Below are positions 15,257 to 25,700 of a DNA stretch of 49,978 nucleotides, piece by piece. The translations under genes were made by a program, and so were the position numbers. The first letter of the stretch is position 1. Every line of letters starts with the position of its first letter. The notes beneath the pieces were generated by a model. The model worked only from the letters and a program-made list of their open reading frames with translations. It ran no database searches and had not been told where the DNA came from. This DNA comes from Clostridium sp. CAG:967 (lineage in GTDB: Bacteria; Cyanobacteriota; Vampirovibrionia; Gastranaerophilales; Gastranaerophilaceae): assembly GCA_000433095.1 (NCBI GenBank), contig HF991466.1, forward strand, positions 1-49,978. Reading direction: 5' to 3'.

Positions 15257-17752
15257 ATGTTTGAACGTTTTACGGAGAAAGCCATAAAAGTTATAATGCT
15301 GGCTCAGGAAGAGGCACGCCGCTTAGGGCATAACTTTGTCGGCACCGAGCAGGTCTTACTTGGTCTTATCGGTGAAGGTACAGGTGTTGCTGCCAAGACT
15401 TTGAAATCTATGGGCGTAACTTTAAAAGATGCCAGAGCAGAAGTTGAAAAAATTATTGGCAGAGGCTCGGGTTTCGTTGCTGTTGAAATCCCATTTACAC
15501 CAAGAGCTAAAAGAGTTCTTGAATTATCATGGGATGAAGCAAGACAACTCGGTCACAATTATATAGGTACAGAACACTTGCTTTTAGGTTTAATAAGAGA
15601 AGGTGAAGGTGTTGCAGCAAGAGTTTTGGAAAATCTTGGTGTAGACCTTAATAAAATCAGAAGCAATGTTGTTAAAATGCTTGGTGAATCTAAACCGCAA
15701 TCAGTATCTTCCGGATCATCAGGTTCTTCATCATCTTCAGGCGGAAAAACAAAAACACCGAGTTTGGATGAATTCGGCAGAGATTTAACTCTTGCTGCTC
15801 AGGAATTAAGACTTGATCCTGTTGTAGGCAGAGAAAAAGAAATTGAACGTGTTATTCAAATTTTAGCACGCCGTACAAAAAATAATCCGGTACTTATCGG
15901 TGAACCTGGTGTTGGTAAAACAGCTGTAGCAGAAGGATTGGCTACAAGAATTGTTAATGCGGAAGTTCCCGACATATTGGACGGCAAAAAAGTAATCCAG
16001 CTTGATATGGGACTTTTGGTTGCCGGTACAAAATACAGAGGCGAATTTGAAGAACGTTTGAAAAAAATTATGGATGAAATTCGTCAGGCAGGAAACATTA
16101 TTCTTGTTATTGATGAAATGCATACATTAATCGGTGCAGGTGCCGCTGAAGGTGCTATTGATGCTGCAAACATCTTAAAACCTGCCTTATCAAGAGGGGA
16201 AATTCAGGTAATAGGTGCAACCACTCTTGATGAATACAGAAAATATGTTGAAAAAGATTCAGCATTGGAACGCCGTTTCCAATCTGTAATCATTGACGAA
16301 CCTACAGAAGATGAGTCTATTGAAATTATCAAAGGTCTTAAACCTAAATATGAAGACCACCACAAACTTATAATTTCTGACGATGCAATCGTTGCAGCAG
16401 TAAAATTATCTAACAAATATATTACAGACAGATTTTTACCTGATAAAGCAATTGATGTAATTGATGAGGCTTCATCTAAAGTTCGTTTGAAAGTTTCAAA
16501 TCTTTCTCCGGAAGGAAAAGAACTTGAAAAAGAACTCAGAAACATAATAAAAGAAAAAGAAGATGCTATTAGAAATCAGGAATTTGAAAAAGCATCACAA
16601 CTTCGTGATGACGAAGCCGAGATGAAAGACAGAATTCGTGAAATGGCACAAAAATACAGAGAAGAACACGAAGCTAACAAACCTACCGTTACGGCTGAAA
16701 ATGTAGCGGAAGTAATTGCTACAATGACAGGTGTTCCTGTTACTAAATTAACAGAAGGTGAAAGCGAAAGACTTCTTAAACTCGAAGATACTTTACACGA
16801 AAGAGTAATAGGTCAGCATGATGCGGTTGTTGCTATTTCAAAAGCAATAAGACGTGCAAGAGTTGGTCTAAAAAGTCCTAACAGACCTATCGGAAGCTTT
16901 ATATTCTCAGGTCCTACAGGGGTAGGTAAAACAGAACTTGCAAAAGCTCTTGCAGAAGCTGTTTTTGGTTCTGAGGACAACATGATAAGAGTTGATATGT
17001 CAGAATTTATGGAAAAACATTCAACAGCAAAACTTATCGGTTCACCACCGGGATACGTTGGTTATGATGACGGCGGACACTTAACTGAATTGGTTCGTAA
17101 AAAACCTTATTCGGTAATTCTTTTTGATGAAATTGAAAAAGCACACCCTGATGTATTTAACATAATGCTTCAAATACTTGATGACGGTCGTTTGACTGAT
17201 GCTAAAGGACGCCATATCAACTTCAAAAATACAATCATCATTATGACATCTAACGTTGGTGCAAGTATGATTACAACAACATCTAAACTTGGTTTCTCTA
17301 CTAATGATGATGAATCTAAAGACAAATACGAAAAACTCAAAGAAACAGTTACTGAAGAAATGAAAAAAGCATTCAGACCTGAGTTCTTGAACCGTATTGA
17401 TGAAACAATTGTCTTTGCTCATCTGTCACAGGAAGAAATCAGAGAAATTGTTGAATTAATGCTTAAAGACTTGTTCAAACGTCTGGCTGAAAGAGAATTG
17501 TCAGTTGAGGTTACTGATGAAGTTAAAGATCATCTTGCTAAAAACGGATACTCTGAAGCTTACGGTGCAAGACCTTTGAGAAGATTAATTCAAAGAAAAA
17601 TAGAAGATATGCTTGCAGAAGAAATTCTTTCAGGCAAATATGCTCCGGGAGATACGATTGTCATAAAACTTGCAGATGACAAAATCGCCTTTGAAAAAAA
17701 GAGCAAACGAGCTAAAAAAGAGGCTCCCGAAACTGAAGAAGTAGCACAATAA
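15257..17752 (+). CDS. clpC: ATP-dependent Clp protease ATPase subunit ClpC
   Basis: An 831-residue HSP100 unfoldase that feeds substrates to ClpP. Domains in order: two Clp-N repeats (about 4-65 and 79-145); a Ser/Gly linker (about 150-170); AAA1 with Walker A GEPGVGKT near 215-222 and Walker B VIDEMH; a UVR-type coiled coil (EKEDAIRNQEFEKASQLRD) near 435; AAA2 with Walker A GPTGVGKT near 551-558 and Walker B LFDEIEKAHPD; and the D2-small domain with EAYGARPLRR. Full length for ClpC, the form found in cyanobacteria and Gram-positives, rather than ClpA. AGGAG precedes the ATG; no mcsAB/ctsR neighbours. Terminator at 17757-17783. Confidence 0.96.
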   Translation: MFERFTEKAIKVIMLAQEEARRLGHNFVGTEQVLLGLIGEGTGVAAKTLKSMGVTLKDARAEVEKIIGRGSGFVAVEIPFTPRAKRVLELSWDEARQLGHNYIGTEHLLLGLIREGEGVAARVLENLGVDLNKIRSNVVKMLGESKPQSVSSGSSGSSSSSGGKTKTPSLDEFGRDLTLAAQELRLDPVVGREKEIERVIQILARRTKNNPVLIGEPGVGKTAVAEGLATRIVNAEVPDILDGKKVIQLDMGLLVAGTKYRGEFEERLKKIMDEIRQAGNIILVIDEMHTLIGAGAAEGAIDAANILKPALSRGEIQVIGATTLDEYRKYVEKDSALERRFQSVIIDEPTEDESIEIIKGLKPKYEDHHKLIISDDAIVAAVKLSNKYITDRFLPDKAIDVIDEASSKVRLKVSNLSPEGKELEKELRNIIKEKEDAIRNQEFEKASQLRDDEAEMKDRIREMAQKYREEHEANKPTVTAENVAEVIATMTGVPVTKLTEGESERLLKLEDTLHERVIGQHDAVVAISKAIRRARVGLKSPNRPIGSFIFSGPTGVGKTELAKALAEAVFGSEDNMIRVDMSEFMEKHSTAKLIGSPPGYVGYDDGGHLTELVRKKPYSVILFDEIEKAHPDVFNIMLQILDDGRLTDAKGRHINFKNTIIIMTSNVGASMITTTSKLGFSTNDDESKDKYEKLKETVTEEMKKAFRPEFLNRIDETIVFAHLSQEEIREIVELMLKDLFKRLAERELSVEVTDEVKDHLAKNGYSEAYGARPLRRLIQRKIEDMLAEEILSGKYAPGDTIVIKLADDKIAFEKKSKRAKKEAPETEEVAQ

Positions 17753-17756
17753 TTAA

Positions 17757-17783
17757 AAAATCCGCCTTTATAAGGCGGATTTT
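17757..17783 (+). terminator. clpC terminator
   Basis: AAAATCCGCCTT / AAGGCGGATTTT stem with a 3-base loop and T-run. Confidence 0.93.
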
Positions 17784-17835
17784 TTCTTGCTATTTTCAAA
17801 AAAATATTATAAAGTATATATATTGGAAGTTGGTT

Positions 17836-19077
17836 ATGGCTAAATATCAATACAGTGCTTTAAAAAATAACAATCAAATTATAAAAGGAGAAGTTGAGGC
17901 TGCAACTCCTCGTGAAGCACGTGAAAAAATTCGTTTATTAGGCTTTGTACCAACAAAAATTTACACAGAAGAAACAAATACCGTTGTACATGTTGAACAA
18001 AAAATTGCAGAAGACAACATCTGCAACAAAAATATTAAAAGATTAAGTCTTCAAGAAAAAATAATGTTTACCACCGAGCTTCAGGTATTATTATCAGCAG
18101 GCATACCGATTATAGAAGCTTTACAAACTATTGAGAATAACTCTCCGAAATGGAAAGTTAAATCAGTCAGTTTTAATATTCGTCAGGGTATCATTAGCGG
18201 AATGACTTTTGCTCAAAGCTTAACAAGCATATACGGCAAAGTTTTCGGACCTGTTTATACGTCTATGATTAAAACAGGAGAAGAAGCCGGGGAACTTGAT
18301 GTTACTCTTGAAAGAATGCTGATTTTATTAAAAAAACAAGATAGCATTAAAGGAAAGATTATAAGTGCCTCAATCTATCCGGGTGTATTACTTATAATAA
18401 TGCTTGGAGTAATGTTGATATTTACGAACTTTGTATTTCCTGCGTTTTACAATGTTATCCAGAACGGCGGCGGACAAATTACTATGTATTCAATGATGTT
18501 GATAGGATTTTGCGAATTCTTGAAAAACTTTTGGTGGCTTGTATTAATGGGTATAGGTGCAGGATGCTGCGCATTGACATCTTTGTTTAAAAATCCTTCA
18601 TTTAAGAGCAAATGGGATGAATTCATATTAAAAATTCCGGTTATATCCGAGTTTATAAAATACATAAATCTGGCAAACTTTATGACCGTATTGCAGATCT
18701 CTTATGATGCCGGTCTTCCTATAATGGCAGGTCTTGAGCTTTCCAACAAAACTGTCGGAAACTACACAATTAAAAGACAGATTAGTAATGCGGTAACTAT
18801 GGTTAAAAGCGGAAAAACTTTATCTGAAGCCTTTGGTTGTTCGCAAGCTATTCCGCCTGCACTTTTAACAATGATTTCAACAGGTGAAAAATCCGGAACA
18901 TTAGGAAAAATGCTTCGTGATGCGGCAGAAGTTATTGATAAAAAAGTTGATATGGCGCTTGAAGCGATGACAAAACTGTTTGAGCCCACAGTAATAGTAA
19001 TCATGGGCGCTGCTGTATTATTTATTGCAGTTGGATTTTACCAGTTGTATTACAGTATGCTAGGCTCTTTATTCTAA
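17836..19077 (+). CDS. GspF/PilC-family inner-membrane platform protein
   Basis: A 413-residue platform protein of type II secretion / type IV pilus machines, which couples the assembly ATPase to pilin extraction. It has the N-terminal YQYSALKNNNQIIKGEVEA domain and two copies of the T2SSF helical domain. Each carries the family motif (KTGEEAGELDVTLERM near residue 150; STGEKSGTLGKMLRDAA near 355), with three membrane helices near 178-202, 225-250 and 385-410. The ATG at 17836 is preceded by GGAAG; a TTG six bases earlier is less likely. Prepilins at 20634 and 43568 are plausible clients. It overlaps the convergent TPR gene by 4 bases. Confidence 0.92.
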   Translation: MAKYQYSALKNNNQIIKGEVEAATPREAREKIRLLGFVPTKIYTEETNTVVHVEQKIAEDNICNKNIKRLSLQEKIMFTTELQVLLSAGIPIIEALQTIENNSPKWKVKSVSFNIRQGIISGMTFAQSLTSIYGKVFGPVYTSMIKTGEEAGELDVTLERMLILLKKQDSIKGKIISASIYPGVLLIIMLGVMLIFTNFVFPAFYNVIQNGGGQITMYSMMLIGFCEFLKNFWWLVLMGIGAGCCALTSLFKNPSFKSKWDEFILKIPVISEFIKYINLANFMTVLQISYDAGLPIMAGLELSNKTVGNYTIKRQISNAVTMVKSGKTLSEAFGCSQAIPPALLTMISTGEKSGTLGKMLRDAAEVIDKKVDMALEAMTKLFEPTVIVIMGAAVLFIAVGFYQLYYSMLGSLF

Positions 19078-20474
19078 TTTTTATTGAACCAGCGCATAAT
19101 TTTATCAATAAGTCCTTCTTCTTCCTGCATTTCGGTATTAGAAAGTTTTTCCACTTTCTTTTGAATTTTTTCGTAATCGGAATTACCTTTTCCCAAATCA
19201 AGGTACTTATTATAAAACTCTAATGCAGCAGGTTTATTGCGAAGCTGTTCATACGCAGCAGCCAGTTTCCTTACTGTAGCGGCATTTCTTTTATCAAGTT
19301 CGTACAATTTTTCAAGATACTCTGCCTGTGCTCTGTAATCACCAATACTTTCTCTAAACTCTGCAAGTTTTTCAAGTGCTTTTTTATCATTAGGATTAAG
19401 CTTAACAGTTCTTTCATAGAACTCCATAGCGTGGTTTTTATCGCCTGATTCTTCCAAAAGCATTGATAATGTACTAAGAAGATTTAAATCATCGCCATTA
19501 AGCTGGTATGCGTTTAAAAATTCGTTTATCGCAACATCTTTATTGCCCCTTACAAGATTGTATCTGCCCCAGTTTAAGTGAGCATTATATTCATCATTTT
19601 TGTTTTCATAAATTAACGCACGCATTTGGTAAGTAAGCGGTGAATTCGGAGTTATTTTATTGAATTCTTCCACGCATTTCAATGCATTATCAAAATCATC
19701 AGTCATATAATAATACTGTGCTTTTAAAGAATGAAACTGTCCTATATGACTGTATTGCTCTTCCATTTCATCTAGTTTTTTAATTGCTTCATCAGTCTTA
19801 TTCATATCCAAAAGACATTTTACTTTTGTAAGTTCATCAGAAGATATTTCTATAGCTCTTTCAGGATTACCGTTTTTAATATATAAGTCCGAAAGCATTT
19901 CATTTACATTAACAGTATCAAATCCTTGTTTTCTGGCTCTTTCCAAAACCTCAACAGCACTGCCTGTTGCATCTTCTTTTAAATATAGATTTGCAAGTTT
20001 AATGAAGACTTCTTCATGAGTTTCGTCATGGTCAATAACTTTTAAGTATTCGTCAATAGCTTTCATATTTTGTTCAGTCTGCTCATATAAAGTTGCAAGA
20101 ACAAATCTTGCAGAAAGTATCTCCTTATCTTCCTGCGAAGCATTTATTGCTTTTTTATAATCATTAATGGCATGCTCAAGCTTGTGCTCAACAGAATGCA
20201 GGTTGCCTCTATAGACATAATATTTATATTTATCTGTTGATACGTAAATGTCCATTAATTGTTCATAAGCCAAAACATTTGTTGCATCGAATTCCAAGAT
20301 TGAAGAATAATATTTTGCTGCTTCTTCTCTGTTGTTAAGAAGCATTGAAAGGTGACCGAGCCTTTCTAAAACACTCAAATCTTTTGGATTTTTTTCATGT
20401 AATTTTTTATATTCTTCAAAAGCTTCAGAATATTGTTCATTTTCTTCAAATTGTTCAGCTGTCTGTAAACTCAT
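19074..20474 (-). CDS. TPR-repeat protein
   Basis: A 466-residue protein made almost entirely of tetratricopeptide repeats: at least ten helix pairs with the A...LG...Y...G pattern, e.g. SVLERLGHLSMLLNNREEAAKYY, LIYENKNDEYNAHLNWGRY, and ALEKLAEFRESIGDYRAQAEYLEKL. It lacks a signal peptide or membrane segment and so is probably a cytoplasmic scaffold. AAGGAG precedes the ATG. It sits tail to tail with the platform-protein gene and upstream of the prepilin locus on the other strand, so a pilus-assembly role is possible but only inferred. Confidence 0.82.
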   Translation of the reverse strand: MSLQTAEQFEENEQYSEAFEEYKKLHEKNPKDLSVLERLGHLSMLLNNREEAAKYYSSILEFDATNVLAYEQLMDIYVSTDKYKYYVYRGNLHSVEHKLEHAINDYKKAINASQEDKEILSARFVLATLYEQTEQNMKAIDEYLKVIDHDETHEEVFIKLANLYLKEDATGSAVEVLERARKQGFDTVNVNEMLSDLYIKNGNPERAIEISSDELTKVKCLLDMNKTDEAIKKLDEMEEQYSHIGQFHSLKAQYYYMTDDFDNALKCVEEFNKITPNSPLTYQMRALIYENKNDEYNAHLNWGRYNLVRGNKDVAINEFLNAYQLNGDDLNLLSTLSMLLEESGDKNHAMEFYERTVKLNPNDKKALEKLAEFRESIGDYRAQAEYLEKLYELDKRNAATVRKLAAAYEQLRNKPAALEFYNKYLDLGKGNSDYEKIQKKVEKLSNTEMQEEEGLIDKIMRWFNKN

Positions 20475-20576
20475 TTCAACTCCTTAATTTCTATCTGCTA
20501 GTTTAATTATATATTAAAAATAAATATATTAATAACCTGTTTACTATAAATTCATAGCCTAACAGTATTCCCCTTC

Positions 20577-20605
20577 TTGACAAAACTAAAAAAGTCGTAA
20601 ATAAT
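20577..20605 (+). promoter_or_regulatory. Promoter of C-tract prepilin gene
   Basis: TTGACA (20577-20582), 17-bp spacer, AATAAT (20600-20605). The same arrangement, with the same leader and ribosome site AAAGGAGG, occurs at 49903-49962. Confidence 0.65.
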
Positions 20606-20633
20606 GAATATGGTTAAAAAAAGGAGGTTGAAT

Positions 20634-21355
20634 ATGTTATATTCAAAAGCATTAAGGGTTGCCCCCCCCCCGCAAAAGGCTTGCATCTTAAGGGGTTAAG
20701 AGGTTTTACACTTGCAGAGGTATTGATTACACTAGGCATTATCGGAGTTGTTGCTGCTTTAACATTACCTGCAGTAATTACGAATACTCAAAACAAAGAA
20801 CGGCAGGAAGCATTAAAAAAAGCTTACTCTGTTTTGCAGCAAGCACTTTTAATGTACCAAAAAGACACGGGAGAAAATATAACACGTTCTACATTTAATT
20901 CGAAAACAGAATCTTTAAAAAAAGCAATTCTTCCATATTTTAACGGAGCAATTGATTGCGGTAAAGGTACAGAAAGTACCGCATGTCTTTATAAAACTAC
21001 AAAATACAGAAATTATAATAACACTAATAATATAAATATTGCATTGCTGGATGACGGACAATATATCAGCACAGATGGAATGATGTATTTTTTTGAAAAT
21101 AACTCTGAGGTAGCTAGCGGATATGTATTAATATTTGTAGATGTTAATGGTTTCAACAAAAAACCTAACCAGCTTGGAAGAGATTTATTTGCTTTTGAAA
21201 TGGTTGAAAACGGAAGAATTTTACCTATGGGAGCAGAAGGAACTACATATGATGAAACTGTTTATTGTACAAAAACAAATTCGGCAACAACTAATGGTAT
21301 TGCTTGTACGAACAAAGCATTATATGATGCTTCTTTTTGGAAAGGAAAAATTTAA
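20634..21355 (+). pseudogene. Prepilin gene out of frame at a C10 tract (likely phase-variable)
   Basis: The ATG at 20634, after a strong AAAGGAGG, encodes MLYSKALRVAPP, runs into ten C at 20662-20671, and then stops at 20697. The prepilin itself (GLRG / FTLAEVLITLGIIGVVAALTLP, then a variable, Cys-containing globular part of about 190 residues) is in another frame. One added C or two removed C would join them as ...RVAPPPAKGLHLKGLRGFTL. The product would be a type IV/type II (pseudo)pilin with a Gly-Phe prepilin-peptidase site and Glu5. A start from TTG at 20681 is possible but lacks a ribosome site. Listed as pseudogene because the frame is broken as read; a switch-OFF allele is the favoured reading. 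The 3' end overlaps pth by 4 bases. Confidence 0.75.
20662..20671 (+). repeat. C10 homopolymer in prepilin 5' coding region
   Basis: Ten consecutive C in AT-rich DNA, nine codons after the ATG, within Ala-Pro-Pro codons. It is a typical slipped-strand mispairing site. Confidence 0.9.
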
Positions 21356-21900
21356 TTAAAACGGTTTTGCGCCTTTTGTATACCGTTATCTAAATAAAAA
21401 CCGACAGCATCTATAGATGTTTTTAAAACTGTCTTTAATTCATCCAGCTGCTCTTTAGAAAAATTCTGCAAAACATAGTTTTCTGAAGGGATATTTGGCT
21501 GCGGTCCGATGCCTATCTTTAACCTGTCAAAATTTTTAGTCCCTGTATGCTGGATTATGGATTTTATCCCGTTATGACCGCCGTCAGAACCGTTTGCTCT
21601 GAACCTTATCGTACCTAAATCAAGAGCTATATCATCGTAGATTATCAATATATCTTTAACATCAATCTTATAATAATCCATGACAGCCCTTACTGCTTCA
21701 CCTGACAAATTCATAAAAGTTGCAGGTTTTATAAGAATATTTTCACCGTCTTTTGTCAAAAAACATTTCAGCTTTTTTTCTTCTCTGAATGACAAGTTTT
21801 TATCCAATGCCCATTTGTCTAATACCATAAACCCCGCATTGTGTCTTGTAAAACAATACTTATCACCAATATTTCCAAGTCCTGCAATTAATTTCATCAT
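21352..21900 (-). CDS. pth: Peptidyl-tRNA hydrolase
   Basis: A 182-residue Pth that releases peptides from stalled peptidyl-tRNA. Motifs: KLIAGLGNIGDKYCFTRHNAGF near residues 3-24 with the catalytic His (TRHN), KPATFMNLSG near 57-66, IYDDIALDLG with the essential Asp near 90-99, and GGHNGIKSI near 108-116. Length is typical. AAGGAT precedes a double ATG; either Met may be used. It is single gene here, converging on the prepilin gene with a 4-base overlap. Confidence 0.96.
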   Translation of the reverse strand: MMKLIAGLGNIGDKYCFTRHNAGFMVLDKWALDKNLSFREEKKLKCFLTKDGENILIKPATFMNLSGEAVRAVMDYYKIDVKDILIIYDDIALDLGTIRFRANGSDGGHNGIKSIIQHTGTKNFDRLKIGIGPQPNIPSENYVLQNFSKEQLDELKTVLKTSIDAVGFYLDNGIQKAQNRFN

Positions 21901-22115
21901 CTTATCCTTATTAAATACGTAAGCTTGTACTATCTTCCCTTTATATTTCTTATTTTAACGTAAATAAATATTACCACACCTGTTTACCATATTTACTCTT
22001 AACAAAAAGATAAAAAACTTTTATTTTGATAATGCTAATAGATGAGGGAAAAAAGGGAGCGGGCTTTTTAAAGCAAGCTACTAGCCGATATATATAAAAC
22101 AAAGAGGATAAAAAG

Positions 22116-22679
22116 ATGAAAAATAAACCAATCATTCAAGAGAAAAGTTCTGAAAAGGTAGCAAAATTTTTGGATAAAAATTCTTTGCATAAAAAAGATT
22201 TCGCAGAAATGATAGGTGTTACTCTTTCTTACGTTTACAACCTGATAGATAACACAATACCGTTTTCTACACGGGGAACAACTTTAGAACGTATTGCAAC
22301 AGTAATGGAAATCGAACCTGAAGAGTTTGAAGAATATAAAATTCCTCAAGAACCTATTTTGATTGACGATTCTGTTGAATTCTTTAAAGATGTAATGAAA
22401 GAAAAGAAAATGAGTACTATAACATTTTTAAAAGCATTCCCTCGCAAAAAACGACTTGATATAGTTGATATGCTGCGTGGAAGCCTTCCTATACCTATTG
22501 ACTTTAAAGAGCTTACCATGATAGCACAGGTACTTGATTTAAGTAAAGACGATATATATGCAATGTGGGAAAAACGCATGAAACAAGTACTCGAAAGTAA
22601 CGGCTTAAATATTTATTCAAACGCAGCACTTGTAAATTCAATGTTTGATTGCGCTAAAAAATTTATTCATTTAAAATAA
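22116..22679 (+). CDS. Putative DNA-binding protein with two XRE-type HTH domains
   Basis: A 187-residue protein with two helix-turn-helix-like regions. The first is residues about 12-60 (KKDFAEMIGVTLSYVYNLIDN...LERIATVMEIEPEEF), a clear Cro/C1-type pattern. The second, more divergent, is about 85-150 (STITFLKAFPRKKRLDIVDMLRG...LTMIAQVLDLSKDDIY). There is no ligand or catalytic domain. The tail is helical. AGAGGA precedes the ATG. It is probably a transcription factor; targets cannot be told from sequence. It ends at a bidirectional hairpin shared with the autotransporter gene. Confidence 0.72.
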   Translation: MKNKPIIQEKSSEKVAKFLDKNSLHKKDFAEMIGVTLSYVYNLIDNTIPFSTRGTTLERIATVMEIEPEEFEEYKIPQEPILIDDSVEFFKDVMKEKKMSTITFLKAFPRKKRLDIVDMLRGSLPIPIDFKELTMIAQVLDLSKDDIYAMWEKRMKQVLESNGLNIYSNAALVNSMFDCAKKFIHLK

Positions 22680-22726
22680 TGTTTCTAAATTATTCTCTTT
22701 ACTTAAAAAAAATATATATCAATAAT

Positions 22727-22748
22727 AAAGGCTCCGTATGGAGCCTTT
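22727..22748. terminator. bidirectional rho-independent terminator
   Basis: AAAGGCTCC / GGAGCCTTT stem, 4-base loop, between convergent genes ending at 22679 and 22754. Confidence 0.88.
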
Positions 22749-22753
22749 ATAAA

Positions 22754-25700
22754 TTATATAACTTCTTGTGATTTGCTTTCATGACCAAAAAGATATCTGA
22801 AACCTGCGTTAGCAGCAATACCGTTTCTGCCTCCGTTACGAAGCAGAACCTGTCCATATGCTGTAAAATTATCATTAACTGTTCTTTGAATTCCTAAACC
22901 ATACTGAACATATGGTTTCATACTTAAATCAGGCAAAGATGTCATATTAGCTTTAAATTCAGAGTCATTCATAATATTCCAGTTCATACCTGCTGTAAGA
23001 TAAGGCTGCCAGTTATTTCGGGTATTAAGTGCAAATCTGACATTCGGAGAAATCTGTATTGCGTGCAGAGGATCTCCGCTAATCTTAACACCTGCTGCGT
23101 TTGTATAATCAAAAGTATTTACAAATGTATAGCTTAATAACAGACTAGGCTGGATAATAAATCTTCCTTCTTTGAATTCAATATTATATCCTGTTTTGTT
23201 GGCAATACCCGCCATTAACATAGGAAAATTTTCATTTCCATAACGGGTACTTGCTTCAGCAACACTTGCACCTGCATTGATACTTAGACCGCTAAAGAAA
23301 TTCCCTTTATAAAAAGTTCCGGTTACACCTAAATTACCTCCGTTCTGATAAATACTGTTGCTTGCAAAATTTTGATGACTTCCGAGGTAAGAAACGTGAG
23401 CACTCAGAACACCTTCCGCACCGTTATTAAAACTGTGAACAGCAGTATCTCCACCGATAAAAGTTCCATAAGAGAAATTATTAACTTTAGGACCATTTTT
23501 AAGTCCTACAGTATCATAAGCCGCAAAAGGTCTAACCCATGTTCCGCTGCTATTTGTTTCGTTATCAAAGTAAGTTCTGCCCTCATCACGTTCAGTATCT
23601 GAAATTGCGTAACTGTTTACTAGTTTTTGAACTGCTCTGATGCTTGACGGGTTTAACATACGCATATCCATATTGTTGAATGCATTGTTATATGTGTCTA
23701 GCATTCCCATATATCCGCCAAGTTGTGCCGCAACTGCTCCAACCATTACAGCAGGGTTTAAATCATTATATGACGGACGTCCTGAATTACCTCCGTTATT
23801 TCCGCCGTTGTTAATGATACCGCTTCTTAAAAATGACATTGTTGCACTGTCAGTGTCGTAATCTACATTATATTTGAATATTTTACCCAGTGCAGTTGTA
23901 GCACTTGTATCAAGAGTAATGATTTCCTGAAGATTTTTGTCTTCCGTAATAACAACTTTTGCGGTTTCCGCATTAGCATCAGCAGTAACATTAACTCTGT
24001 TTATATTAATCTTTGCATCATTGTTAACTGTCAGAGTGTCTACCATTATATTATCAGCTTTTTGTTGAAGAAGATCAATATCAATAGCAGTATTTAAGTC
24101 TGCATTAAGATTAAGGTTCCCGAGGTTATAATCCCTGACAACACCATTTGCAAGATCCAAATTAGAAACACCATTAACATTGAATGAAGAAGCTTTTTCA
24201 AAGAAAGTTCCGTCAGCACCTACAGCTATTGTTCCTCCATAAAGATTAACTCCACCCTTATAGTCATTCATGTTGTTATTAAGAACTATAGTACCGCCTA
24301 CAGGAGCTGAAACAGGAATCTTATTCCCGTCAGGAGTTTGCGCATTGTCTGCGTTATCCCAATCTCCGGCGTTGTTTATATTGATTACACCCTCAGAATT
24401 TGTAGATGTAATTCTGTCATTAAATATAATTTTGCTGTCGCCTGCATTAAGGTTAATAATACCTTTGTCGTTATGAATAGCATTTGAAGTCAATGAGTTT
24501 TCATCTATACCTGATTGGTTGCCTGTAAATACAACATCTTTTTTATCAGCAATAATGTTTAAAGTTGCATTATTGCCGCTATTAAGAATTGCCCCGCCGT
24601 AAGCAAAATTGCCTATAGCTTTGTTGTCGGTAAATGACGAATCTGCAATTGTAACTGTTGAATTGTTAGAAACATATACTGCACCGCCGCCAAATTTCTG
24701 ATATGCATTTTCTGCTGCGGATTTTGCAATATTACCGTTAAATACGGAATTATTGATATTTGCAACACTGTTATTATAAACGAAAACAGCACCGCCATTA
24801 GCACCAAAAGAACTTGCTGCAGATGATTCTGCAATGTTATTGATAAAAGTAGAATTGTTAATTTCAGAATATGTATTTCCGCTAACAGAAGTGCCTATTG
24901 CTCCACCATAAGACCACTGATTACTTATTGCTTTATTTGAATCAAATACAGAGTTATCTATCTTTAAAGTATCCTTGCTTAAATAAATTGCACCACCTGC
25001 GATTTGCATACCTGAAGATGTAGTATTATTGACGGCACTGTTATTTTTAAAGACAGAATTTTTTATGACATTTTCTTTTGCACCTGCATAAATTGCACCG
25101 CCGTAAATCCTTGCAGCATTTGTTGCTTCAATTGAATTGTTTTCAAATACAGAATTTATTACAGTGAAATTATCTCCGCCAGCCTTAGAGATTGCACCCC
25201 CATTATTATTGCCGCTTACTGTTTCTACTTTATTTGATAAAAACAGAGAGTTATTAACGGTTAAATTACCGTTATTAGCATATACTGCACCGCCACCTCC
25301 ACTGTTTGATGCTACAACCTTATTATTTTCAAACACACTTTTATTGATAGTATGAGAAGCAGTCATCCCTTCTAAAAATAAAGCTCCTCCTTGTGTGTTA
25401 TATCCTGTTACAGAATTGTTTCCAAGGTAAGAATTCTGCATATTTAAATTACTGTTTTCAGTAAAAATCGCACCACCGTAAACATTAATTGAATTAGGGG
25501 CATTAATTTTATTATCGGTTATAAAAGTGTCTATAACATTGAATATACCTGTTTCATCACGGCTAATGTAATTATATATTGCACCTCCGGAAATAGTACC
25601 TCCGCTGACATCGGTTTCAATACCGTTTCCTGTTATGTATGAGTTTTTTATACTAAAATCGCCGCCTTTTATATAATTATAAATTGCACCGCCGCTATTC

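Noticed and set aside
20662..20671. Treating the C10 tract purely as an assembly error
   Set aside because: Cannot be excluded, but a second in-frame tract of the same length at 30562 and the pilin context make a real contingency locus more likely; stated as testable.
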